DNA from: Sporodiniella umbellata
Lineage: Eukaryota > Mucoromycota > Mucoromycetes > Mucorales > Rhizopodaceae
NCBI GenBank assembly: GCA_025677835.1
Contig: JAIXMR010000187.1
Location: forward strand, 1-16,114
Reading direction: 5' to 3'
DNA length: 16,114 nt
Both the position numbers and the translations under genes were made by a program. Under the pieces are notes generated by a model. That model made no database searches. It worked only from the letters and a program-made list of their open reading frames with translations, and was not told where the DNA came from. Each line of letters starts with the position of its first letter. Position 1 is the stretch's first letter. Below, piece by piece: positions 9,411 to 16,114 of the stretch.

Positions 9411-10439
9411 CAGCAGGCGCAGATGGCATCTGAATATTAGCCTCGCCATAAAACGAGCCATATTGAGCCAAAGCAGGATCATTTCGAGAATTGTCGGGTG
9501 TGTCTTTTGTAGGGGTAGCAGAGACATTGTTACCGACACCTGCAACTTTGATGTCATCTGGAAGTTTCTTGAGTTCTTCAGGAATGCCAACTTCTGCCCC
9601 ATAACCAAGTCTAGGCTGTCCAAAGCCTTCTTTTTTATGCAAGGGTTGAGTGGTAGTAGCCATATTCAATGTATGCTCAAACTGTTGATAGGATTCAAAA
9701 TGCCATTGTTGGTTTAGGTTGTCTTCATCTTTTTTTTTATAAAGCAGTATTTGTGCCCCTCCTTTTTCACTGTCTCCCTTTATCAAGCAGTGTTAGATAT
9801 TTTTGCTTCGTTCGTTTCTTTTGTTCTTACTTTAATATCCAAGACCAATGTGGGATATTCCTTAGAGCAGATATAGCCTTGATCATATACCCACTACAAA
9901 ATGTAAGTATTGCTGATATGTATAAGTCTTCATATTTTACTTCTTGAGACTGTTTGCTCGTTTTAACTTTCTTTTGAACAATTGTCTTGTCTCTTCTGAA
10001 AGCGCCTGTAGAGAGTTACAGTATAGCATTAGTGACTCAATTAAAACCAGACAAAAACTACGATAAAATTTACTGGAGCTGATATCGAGAGCTTTTTTTT
10101 TTGTAAGGAGAAAGGTTAGTCAAAATGCTTTTGTTTAGCAATGAGTTGCTTACCATGTCCTGATTTTTTGTTAATCAGACGGCCATTGACAAATGACCAC
10201 AGTCTTTGAAATTTTAGTATCACATGCTTTCATAATGAAAATAATAGTTACTGATTGTCACTGTCTTGAAATTTTTGAGGCCAAACAATTATGTTTGCAT
10301 CGTCCTATAGATGGGAACTTTTGAGTAAAATACAACCCCAAATACTTGGCGAAAGATTTACCTTGGTTTGGCCATCATAAACGTCTAAAGCAAATCCATG
10401 TTTACGGGATAATATATAAAATTCACCTTGAGGGAACAT
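8866..10439 (-). CDS. Ricin-B-type beta-trefoil protein with Pro/Tyr-rich disordered tail (7 exons, 412 aa)
   Basis: Exon model (minus strand): complement(join(8866..9777, 9831..9893, 9941..10005, 10074..10091, 10154..10203, 10252..10304, 10362..10439)), 1239 nt with all phases agreeing. Residues 1-136 form three beta-trefoil repeats. Each has a Leu-Asp core (ALDV 17-20, ALDI 61-64, VLDI 105-108) and a closing Gln-x-Trp-like element (NQLW 43-46, SQEW 86-89, NQQW 131-134). This is the ricin-B lectin fold, which usually binds sugars; no toxin catalytic domain is present. After a linker (about 137-230) comes a low-complexity tail rich in GYPP/SYPP/YPQP units to the C-terminus. There is no signal peptide or membrane segment, so it is probably cytosolic. 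The tail suggests condensate formation or binding of WW/SH3-type partners, which is inference. Exon 4 is only 18 nt, supported by phase and by continuity of the second repeat. Confidence 0.85.
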
Positions 10440-10596
10440 TTAAAAAAGTAAACAAAGTGCTGTGAGACCTCAATTGGAAGAGGGGGTTTTTTTTTCAAAT
10501 ACAAATACCCAAATTAGGTTAGAAAAAACAATTAGGTCACTATTTCTTTTTGAACAATGGATTGCTTGTACTCTGTGAAACAGGCTTTATTTGTAG
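10440..10596. promoter_or_regulatory. Upstream region of the lectin-fold gene
   Basis: No strong TATA is seen. A 7-bp direct repeat AATTAGG occurs at 10512-10518 and 10530-10536 (CCTAATT on the coding strand), 18 nt apart, each followed by GT. It could be a factor site, but this is weak. T/A runs lie nearer to the start codon. Confidence 0.25.
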
Positions 10597-11413
10597 CGAA
10601 GGAATATTGTATATGAACTTTCTGACGGCAAAGATTTTTTGCATCAACGCACAATGTTTTTAGTGCCAGTCTATGGAACTTTATTCGAGACACAAAGATA
10701 ACAGATATTGACAGTACTTCTTCAAAAATGGAGTTATATACATACTCCAGTAGATATTTGTATTTTTACTATTTATATACTCTATTGGAAGACAATAATT
10801 GTGTATATTTATAACTGAAAAAATTCTATATATCGATTTTAAACCCTCAATGGTATACTTTTGTTAAAAAAACATCTTAAATAAACCTAAATCATCAGTA
10901 TAAATATTCGAGCTTGACTTCGGTACATTTATAACTTTCAAGCCTACGGTCCTAAAAGAAAACAATTAGACTCCATAGTGTTTCAGTTTCTATTGTTCTA
11001 GCAGTTCTGTTATGAATTTGCTAACCACAGCAGAACTATAAACCCTATGTTAAAAGGTAGCTACTCTTCGTTGAAGATTACTAGAAAAATTTTAGAGGCA
11101 AACGAGAAAACCAAAGTGGAGTTTATGAATGTTTTGTGAGATGGTTTAATTATACCTTTATGAAATTTTTTTTTCAAGGTAAGTATTGTAGACGTTTGAA
11201 GTCAACACTAGTACTTTACATCAAATGTTTTGGCTTCAAGCTTTAAAAATTCCCCTTAAACTTAAGTCATTGACAAAAACAATAGTTTATATCAGACTAG
11301 CAGCAGATAGCACATTGTATCACAGCCTAAGAAACCTGCAGTTTAATTTGAAAGAATACAATGACAACACTAAACCAACAGGAAAGCGTTATGGTAAAAG
11401 TTTTGTAGTTTGA
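10597..11413 (+). pseudogene. Protein-like islands of an unidentified decayed gene
   Basis: Three open stretches with protein-like composition follow one another on the plus strand but in different frames. The first is 10597-10701 (34 codons, contains ELSDGKDF and FLVPVYG). The second is 11002-11139 (45 codons, contains KGSYSSLKITRKILEA and FMNVL). The third is 11192-11413 (73 codons, contains TLYHSLRNLQFNLKEY and RYGKSFVV). Splice-like sites exist between them (for example CTAG before 11002, GTAAGT at 11179), but I could not join them in one consistent frame. Together with the coding-like segment at 11552-11668 they may be the remains of a single gene. The protein family is not recognised; transposon origin is inferred from the inverted duplication downstream. 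Confidence 0.35.
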
Positions 11414-11551
11414 GACTGGTTTGGTCTTGTTGTTTTGATTTTTTAAAAGTTTTACATGCAATATTTCTAAACCAGCAGATACACATCCACAAACTATTTA
11501 CATCGTTAGTTATTAAGTATCAGCAAGACCTTTTAAAAAGAATTCCGTTAA

Positions 11552-11686
11552 AAAAGGGAAACCAGGAAACCTAATGTTTGGTCTTTGGTAATTTATGAAG
11601 TCAATGTAAAAAAGAATAATTTATTTAAAAAAACTGTTGTGTTTGATTGGCTAAAAGTAGGCTGTTGATTATGCATTTTCATCCAT
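11552..11686 (+). repeat. Left copy of an inverted coding-like repeat
   Basis: 135 nt that recur in inverted orientation at 13303-13428. The plus-strand frame from 11552 reads a 39-residue C-terminus (VWSLVIYEV, VVFDWLKVGC) ending in TGA at 11669-11671. Compared with the right copy there are three substitutions and one 9-nt insertion, which adds three codons (Asn-Leu-Phe) without breaking the frame. A stop codon lies immediately upstream in this frame (11549-11551), so the left copy is truncated at that point. Confidence 0.8.
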
Positions 11687-11908
11687 CTTTCATCTATCAT
11701 TTATCCAACTTATGTCTAGATTTTAACTTGTCAACTTGAATCTTTGAAATAAAATATACAAGAGACCAAGCTATATGTATTGCTTTTTACGCTGATTAAA
11801 CGGAGGAAAATGCAAAGAAATACAAGAAAAAGATTGAAGAATTGGAACCCCTTGACATATGTTGGAATGTTAGTGAAAATGAACCAATTTTTTTTTGTCC
11901 GTTTACAG
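11687..11908. other. AT-rich spacer inside the decayed region
   Basis: Mostly non-coding in appearance. A stretch rich in Lys/Glu codons starts near 11804 and runs into the recombinase-like pseudogene, but I cannot connect it by phase. No RNA gene or clear regulatory site seen. Confidence 0.3.
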
Positions 11909-12949
11909 AATTCATAGCAATCCTTTTGAGTACAAAAGTTATAGAGAAGCCGTTCCCCAAAAAAAACTATCGGTTGAAAAAAAGAGAAAACGCTTTGAAC
12001 TTGTTTTTGAAGGTCAAGTCGTGTAATTCGTAAATGAAGTGTTTAGCTAAAAAAATGTGATAATGAAGAGTTTTATTCTCAACAACTGGTGAGAACCATT
12101 GATGTATATGAAATTGTTAAACAATACAAAACGGTTTTTGGCTCGAAAACCTCTCAGTCATTTACTTCCTGATGTAGACACAAGAAAGTGGATTTTTTAA
12201 AGGCAAAAGAAAAAAGAGAAAAACAAATAAGGAGAAGTTTGTCTGTCTTGTACGAAGACTATCATGGTAAACCAAAATATTGGTTTTTTTTTTATTTTGA
12301 GTTTGTGTATTGCGATTTCTTTTTTACAGCTTACAGTATAATATATGCCCAAGCTTGTAGTAAAAAACCTAAAAGAAAAAAGAACTCTAACATTTTCTTA
12401 TTTATAGAGGACCTAGTGACTTCCATTACTACTTACCTGCCAAAATACCAAAACACTTTAAAGACTCTTGTTCATAATGGGTTCGAGCTTGTGAGTTACA
12501 CCTGCAAGTCTCCAAAAGATAATGTTTTTGACAATAAAACTCAATTAGTGCAGTTGATAATTGGAAGTCTCAAGGAGCATTCATTTGCTTCAAGGATTTA
12601 CATATCCATGTCAAGTTGGGCATCTATACCTTTTGCAAAGCGTGATACTAAACCTAATAATGAAATAATGAGCAAATTGCAAAATATTAATTGTAATACA
12701 CAAGACCTACTCAAGTATGTAAATACCTGCGACCATGACATATGCCTAATATCAGTTGACTTTGCTGTTCTTACAACAAGAAGCGATGATTTAGTGAAAT
12801 TAATTGAAGAAAATCCCGCCATTAAGAAAATTGCTATCGAGACTTTTATCACCAGCAATAAGTTTTTTATTTTTGAAGCTCAAAATTTAAAGAAATGCTT
12901 GACCGATTTGACAATCGAAGTGCATTTATTAACAGGTCAAAATAAATAA
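11909..12949 (+). pseudogene. Serine-recombinase-like protein of a mobile element, frameshifted 5' part
   Basis: Coding-like pieces on the plus strand are: 11913-12026 (HSNPFEYKSYREAV, VEKKRKRFELVFEG), 12056-12172 (NEEFYSQQLVRTIDVYEIV), 12159-12200 (LLPDVDTRKWIF) and 12188-12949. The step from the third to the fourth piece is one base, at the T6 run near 12193-12198. The last piece has a plausible in-frame intron at 12267-12329 (GTAAAC to TTACAG) and then 206 codons without a stop. That C-terminal part contains SYTCKSP, then IYISMSSWA with Arg-Asp soon after, then NTQDLL and DICLISVDFAVLTTRSDDL. This order recalls the resolvase fold of IS607-type serine recombinases (YARxS, then SxxxxxxR-like and D-x-x-x-R-x-x-D-L elements). 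It is recognised by pattern only. The 3' half could still encode protein; the 5' half is broken unless unusual splicing repairs it. Confidence 0.45.
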
Positions 12950-13302
12950 CAATTGACGCACTTCAAAATCCATTTAAACCCACCATCTTTGCTCACCCAT
13001 TAATACCTTAAACTGTTTATCAAGAAGTACATTTTCTTCATGTCCGATAAACCATCCGTCACCTTACTTACTATTACTGACAGCAATTCTATTTAGTAAA
13101 CCGATTTATAAATTTAGTTTACTCAAAGGTTTAGATTAAAAATTGACATAAGATGAATCATACAGTAATTTTTGCTCAAGAGTCACTCAGTATAAGCTAT
13201 ATTAAATAGAAAGGCTTAAAGACGACTGAAAACAAGATTGATGAAAGATTGATGAACATATAACAGGTGCTTGAATAGTTACTCTAACGGTGAGGATGAG
13301 AA
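12950..13302. other. AT-rich spacer inside the decayed region
   Basis: No ORF of note on either strand. It contains a short inverted repeat AGTAAAC/GTTTACT near 13099-13129 and a tandem doublet of AGATTGATGA at about 13235-13255. No tRNA or other RNA gene recognised. Confidence 0.4.
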
Positions 13303-13428
13303 ATGGATGAAAATGCATAATCAACAGCCTACTTTTAGCCAATCAAACACAACAGTTTTTTTATTCTTTTTTACATTGACTTCATAAATTACCAAAGACC
13401 AAACATTAGATTTCCCAGTTTCCCTTTT
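13303..13428 (-). repeat. Right copy of the inverted coding-like repeat
   Basis: 126 nt, the reverse complement of 11552-11686 except for three substitutions and the missing 9 nt. Both copies read toward each other, so their 3' ends face inward across 1616 nt. Confidence 0.8.
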
Positions 13429-13653
13429 CAAATAAATAGTCTTTAATAACATGAGCAAAAAAAAACGGTAGTATCCCTTTTCTAGACAGACTATAGTCTG
13501 ACGCGAATTTCGGTATGATAAAAACGAACTGGAAATCACAACTACGAAAACAGGACCGGCGCAAAAGCGAAAAGCGCTTAAATCAAAACGAATTCTGTTT
13601 TTAGGTTTACGAAAATTGTGGTGGAGGCACTGTGTGTTTTTTTTAGGTTCCAT
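13321..13653 (-). pseudogene. 110-codon open frame ending in the repeated C-terminal segment
   Basis: The frame starts with ATG at 13653 and ends TGA at 13321. Its last 38 residues are the shared segment (VWSLVIYEV, VVFDWLKVGC). The first part is of different character (RFDLSAFRF, a hydrophobic stretch, then SRQTIVCLEKGYY) and may include non-coding or intron sequence. No family recognised. It is only 80 nt from the divergent JmjC start codon, so if transcribed it would share that promoter region. More likely a remnant than a gene. Confidence 0.3.
13487..13500. other. 14-bp perfect palindrome
   Basis: CAGACTATAGTCTG reads the same on both strands and sits just outside the right inverted copy. 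A second palindrome, TCTAGA, abuts it at 13481-13486. It could be a binding or recombination site of the decayed element, or chance. Confidence 0.35.
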
Positions 13654-13733
13654 TTCAATCTCAGAACACCTGCTGTTGAATTCAGAAAGGCAATGTTCTA
13701 TTCTACTACCTTTCTTTCTTGATTAATTTCGAA
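13654..13733 (+). promoter_or_regulatory. Short upstream region of the JmjC gene
   Basis: Only 80 nt separate the start codon from the preceding minus-strand open frame. A pyrimidine-rich stretch (13701-13720, TTCTACTACCTTTCTTTCTT) precedes the ATG. No TATA box seen, so the promoter must extend into the decayed mobile-element region. Confidence 0.35.
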
Positions 13734-15745
13734 ATGGGGAAGGAAAAAAGAAAAGAGTTACCTTTCACACGTGAACGTTTGGAATACTGTCTCCGTGAGC
13801 AAAAACGAATCAAACTTGAAGTTCAAACTAAAACATGTAGGAGTTATAGACATGTTGAAAATCATGTGCTTTGTGCTGGCTGTACTCGTAGAAATGGGCC
13901 ATGCTCCTTCAAAAGTTTACGAGCTTTTAAAGTGGGTGCAAATAAAAAACTGGTCTTTGGCCCTTATTTTCCTTCTGCAGTTGGAAAGGATCCGCTTCAA
14001 GCTGAAACCCACACTACTTATAAACCTTCTCCTCCTCAAAAAAACGCAAGATCTCATATAATCAAGTATCTCAAGCCAACGCTTTCTGAAATAATAGCTC
14101 AGGACTCATGCTCAGTAAATCAATCCTTTCCTATCTACCGTATTTTTGCTTCCGGAAATAATCACTACTGCGATAAATGCATGACAGCAATTTTCAATAA
14201 GCATTTTATGTGCGCTCGCTGCAGTTATGAGATTTGCCCCAAATGCTACACTAATCAAGACTGGAACAATTGCTTGTATTCTATAAAACACACAGAAAGC
14301 AGCTTTTTATTATTTGAAAAGTACACAAACGAAACACAAGAAAAGTTGAAGCTATACATGAAAACCAAAGATGTTGGCTTTGATACCCCTCAAACACCTC
14401 TAGGTAGTGCAGATACCAAAGTTAACATGAGTCGAAACGATCTTTGCTCTTTTGATAATGGATTAAGCACTACTGATACTCTCAGATGTAATATACCTAA
14501 TAGCTTCTCTATTCCCAAGTCTCTCTCAAGTAGTAAAGATATACCCTCGAATGCCAATGGCGAATCGATAGATACTGCTAACGTTACTCAGTCCTCTGGT
14601 CAAGATAACGATAAAAGTGCTTCATTATCTACTAGCACATGTATCGAAAAAAACATGGACAGAGATGGTAAGTATTTTTAACTTTGATTAAATACAGTCA
14701 TGAGTATGTTGTCTTACTATCAAGATAGATACTGGATATGCAATAATCTCCTATGAAGATCTCAGTTTGGAGCGATTTCAAGAAGAATGGGGGAAATCCA
14801 GGCCTGTTGTGATTACAAATTCTTTGACTAAGAGCAAATTGGATTGGACTCCACAGTATTTTGCAAAAAAATATGGAAAAGAAAAAATAGATATAATTGA
14901 TTGCGCCGATTATGAGGTTCATCAAACCACTGTAAAAGAGTATTTTAAGGCTTTCTCTACACCTGTTAAACGGAAAGCTTATGCTAAAAAGCTTGGCACC
15001 TCTGAAGTACTAAAAGTGAAGGTAATAACAGTATTGATTAAAAAAAGGGGAAAGAAGCTAGCATATTCATGGATTGTTTTAGGATTGGCCGCCTACTGAA
15101 AATATAGCCAGCAAATTTCCTGATTTATACAAAGACTTTATGAACACAGTTCCTGCTCCTGAATATACATCGTCAGGAGGATACTACAATCTTGCTAACA
15201 GACTTCCAATAGAGCTTTTGCCGCCTGATCTTGGACCAAAAGTCTTCATTTCTTACAAAACTGGAAAGACGAATTTACACTGTGACATGGCTGATGCAGT
15301 CAATATTATGCATCACGCTAGTTCCTCCAAGTCTGAGCCTGTGGCAGCTATCTGGCATATTTTCCCTGCTGACAAGGCTGCCACGCTCAGTGCATGGTTG
15401 AGAAAACAACACAAAAAGTTTTTGGATTGGTGGCATCCAATACATAGCCAATCCTTGTTTATGGACGATGGTGAGCTCAAGCTACTTCTAAAAGAAACAA
15501 AGATCAGACCGTGGGTAATACACCAAAGCCCTGGGGATGCTGTATTTATTCCTGCTGGCTGCCCTCATCAGGTCCGAAACTGTCAGGACGCAATCAAATG
15601 TGCTGTTGATTTTTTGAGCCCAGAAAACTTGAAATGGGGTGCCTCTATAACGAATGAGTTTAGTGAGCTTCCTAAAATAGATGCGCTCCAACTCAAGAGC
15701 ACTTTACTTTTTACTTGGAAGGATTTAATTGAAAACAACCAGTAG
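13734..15745 (+). CDS. KDM3-like JmjC-domain histone demethylase candidate (3 exons, 629 aa)
   Basis: Exon model: join(13734..14667, 14729..15021, 15083..15745), 1890 nt with phases agreeing. The N-terminal half has a Cys-rich segment (CRSYRHVENHVLCAGC) and a compact zinc-binding motif with Cys at 146, 149, 160, 163, 168 and 171. A Ser/Thr-rich disordered linker (about 210-310) follows. The C-terminal half is a JmjC domain. The Fe(II) ligands are H475 and D477 (NLHCDMADAVN) and H571 (IPAGCPHQVRN), all present. WHIFPA, GDAVFIPAG and DFLSPEN match KDM3/JMJD1 proteins, which demethylate histone H3 lysine 9 using 2-oxoglutarate and oxygen. Activity and nuclear location are inferred from the family. 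The start was taken at the first ATG; an in-frame TTG lies 15 nt upstream. AATAAA at 15808 follows the stop. Confidence 0.88.
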
Positions 15746-15958
15746 TGTCTGCTCCTCTGTCTAACTTCCGAACTGACTCTACTGTACATATCATATACCT
15801 TCACAAAAATAAAGCTCAAGTGTCAACAGTCTTTCTTTTTCTGAATATTTTTACAGATAAAAAAAAAGATAAGAAAACGTTTAGTTTCAAAAATGAATCC
15901 TTATTTGGAGTTCAGTCATGATATATAGTAATAAAAGAGCCTTTTCTCTCTCTTTAGA
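15746..15958 (+). promoter_or_regulatory. Spacer between the JmjC and trehalose-synthesis genes
   Basis: 213 nt hold the JmjC polyadenylation signal (AATAAA at 15808-15813), an A-rich run at 15858-15878, a TATA-like ATATATAG near 15921 and a CT-rich tract ending in CTTTAG at 15957 directly before the ATG. The last could be the end of a 5'-UTR intron, but no fitting donor at a normal distance was found. Confidence 0.45.
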
Positions 15959-16114
15959 ATGACAGACCAAGACAGCTTTCCCTTTACACCTATAACTCCA
16001 ATCGAAAACGACAAGAAAGGAAGAATCATAAGTGTAACACACCAAATACCATTTGAGGTAATCAAACAAGCATCTAAAGAGGGTAACACTCGATGGCTTT
16101 TTAAAGCTCGTCAT
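15959..16114 (+). CDS. Trehalose-6-phosphate synthase/phosphatase family protein, 5' end only
   Basis: Fifty-two codons, open to the window edge. After a short polar leader (PFTPITPIEND) comes GRIISVTHQIPFEV, then TRWLFKARH. This resembles the N-terminal start of the glycosyltransferase-20 domain in fungal Tps2/Tps3-type subunits of the trehalose synthase complex, which make and dephosphorylate trehalose-6-phosphate from UDP-glucose and glucose-6-phosphate. Whether it is the phosphatase-bearing (Tps2-like) or regulatory (Tps3/Tsl1-like) kind cannot be told from this fragment. The start follows a CT-rich leader and no upstream ATG is in frame. Confidence 0.72.
   Translation, partial: MTDQDSFPFTPITPIENDKKGRIISVTHQIPFEVIKQASKEGNTRWLFKARH

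Larger units (their letters stand above)
10597..13653. mobile_element. Decayed mobile-element region with inverted duplicate segments
   Basis: Three kilobases between the lectin gene and the JmjC gene hold no intact family-recognisable gene. They do hold a series of protein-like open stretches in shifting frames, a recombinase-like open frame, and two inverted, about 98% identical copies of a coding-like segment (11552-11686 and 13303-13428). Base composition is more AT-rich than the genes on either side. Boundaries are not defined: no target-site duplication or classical short terminal inverted repeat was found, so the limits are only the outermost coding-like islands. It may be one element, or nested pieces of several. 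Confidence 0.5.

Noticed and set aside
8838..9623. 261-codon minus-strand ORF, Leu/Ile-rich
   Set aside because: It is the alternative frame of the Pro/Tyr-rich lectin-gene exon. Its repetitive Leu/Ile content is what CCN-rich codons give in a shifted frame.
9196..9717. 173-codon plus-strand ORF opposite the lectin gene
   Set aside because: Arg/Trp/Gly-rich antisense of the low-complexity exon, with no recognisable domain.
12598..12858. 86-codon minus-strand ORF within the recombinase-like region
   Set aside because: Antisense of the better-supported plus-strand frame, with no family pattern.
10597..13653. Classical cut-and-paste transposon with terminal inverted repeats at 11552 and 13428
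   Set aside because: The inverted copies carry coding sequence and stop codons facing inward, there is no short terminal motif, and no matching target-site duplication was visible. The inverted structure is reported without calling it a TIR element.
15887..16114. 75-codon minus-strand ORF at the right edge
   Set aside because: Antisense of the trehalose-synthesis gene start, with no coding signature of its own.
1..16114. tRNA, rRNA or CRISPR-like arrays
   Set aside because: No cloverleaf with TTCRA-type arm, no rRNA-like stretch and no regularly spaced repeats were seen on either strand by eye. A covariance-model search was not possible.

Overview
This window is nuclear DNA of a filamentous fungus, most likely an early-diverging one of the Mucoromycota/Mucorales type. 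It is AT-rich, and the genes are compact and split by many very short introns. Most are 42-68 nt, with GTAAG-like donors and CTAAC/CTGAC-like branch sites close to the 3' AG, and AATAAA signals follow several stop codons. The protein set also fits: an Sla1 with three SH3 domains, a class-II DYRK kinase, Rad51, a KDM3-type JmjC protein and a trehalose-phosphate synthase family protein. The assignment rests on gene structure and protein content only; no alignment could be run.

Layout: (1) 134-3270 +, SLA1-like endocytic adaptor, nine exons, 899 aa. (2) 3451-3768 -, small multi-pass membrane protein, possibly promethin/LDAF1-like, convergent with SLA1. (3) 4341-6936 +, DYRK kinase of the Pom1/DYRK2 class, nine exons, 710 aa, divergent from gene 2 across a 572-nt shared upstream region. 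(4) 7405-8594 +, RAD51, four exons, 333 aa, with an ACGCGT box upstream. (5) 8866-10439 -, a seven-exon gene for a complete three-repeat ricin-B-type beta-trefoil fused to a long disordered Pro/Tyr-rich tail, 412 aa, convergent with RAD51. Only its last exon is an obvious ORF; the lectin part is split over six short exons, one of 18 nt. (6) 10440-13653, about 3.2 kb of AT-rich sequence with no intact ordinary gene. It holds several protein-like but frameshifted islands, a mostly open 206-codon stretch resembling a serine recombinase, and two nearly identical inverted copies (about 126-135 nt) of a C-terminal coding segment. I read this as decayed mobile-element sequence of a type I cannot name. 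(7) 13734-15745 +, KDM3-like JmjC protein, three exons, 629 aa. (8) 15959-end +, start of a trehalose-6-phosphate synthase/phosphatase family gene, cut by the window edge.

Every multi-exon model was built by hand by matching splice phase, donor, acceptor and protein family pattern, and each total length is a multiple of three. The genes are ordinary housekeeping functions (actin/endocytosis, polarity or cell-cycle kinase, recombination, chromatin, trehalose metabolism) with no sign of a common pathway. The parts most worth a second look are the lectin/Pro-Tyr fusion and the decayed inverted-repeat region.
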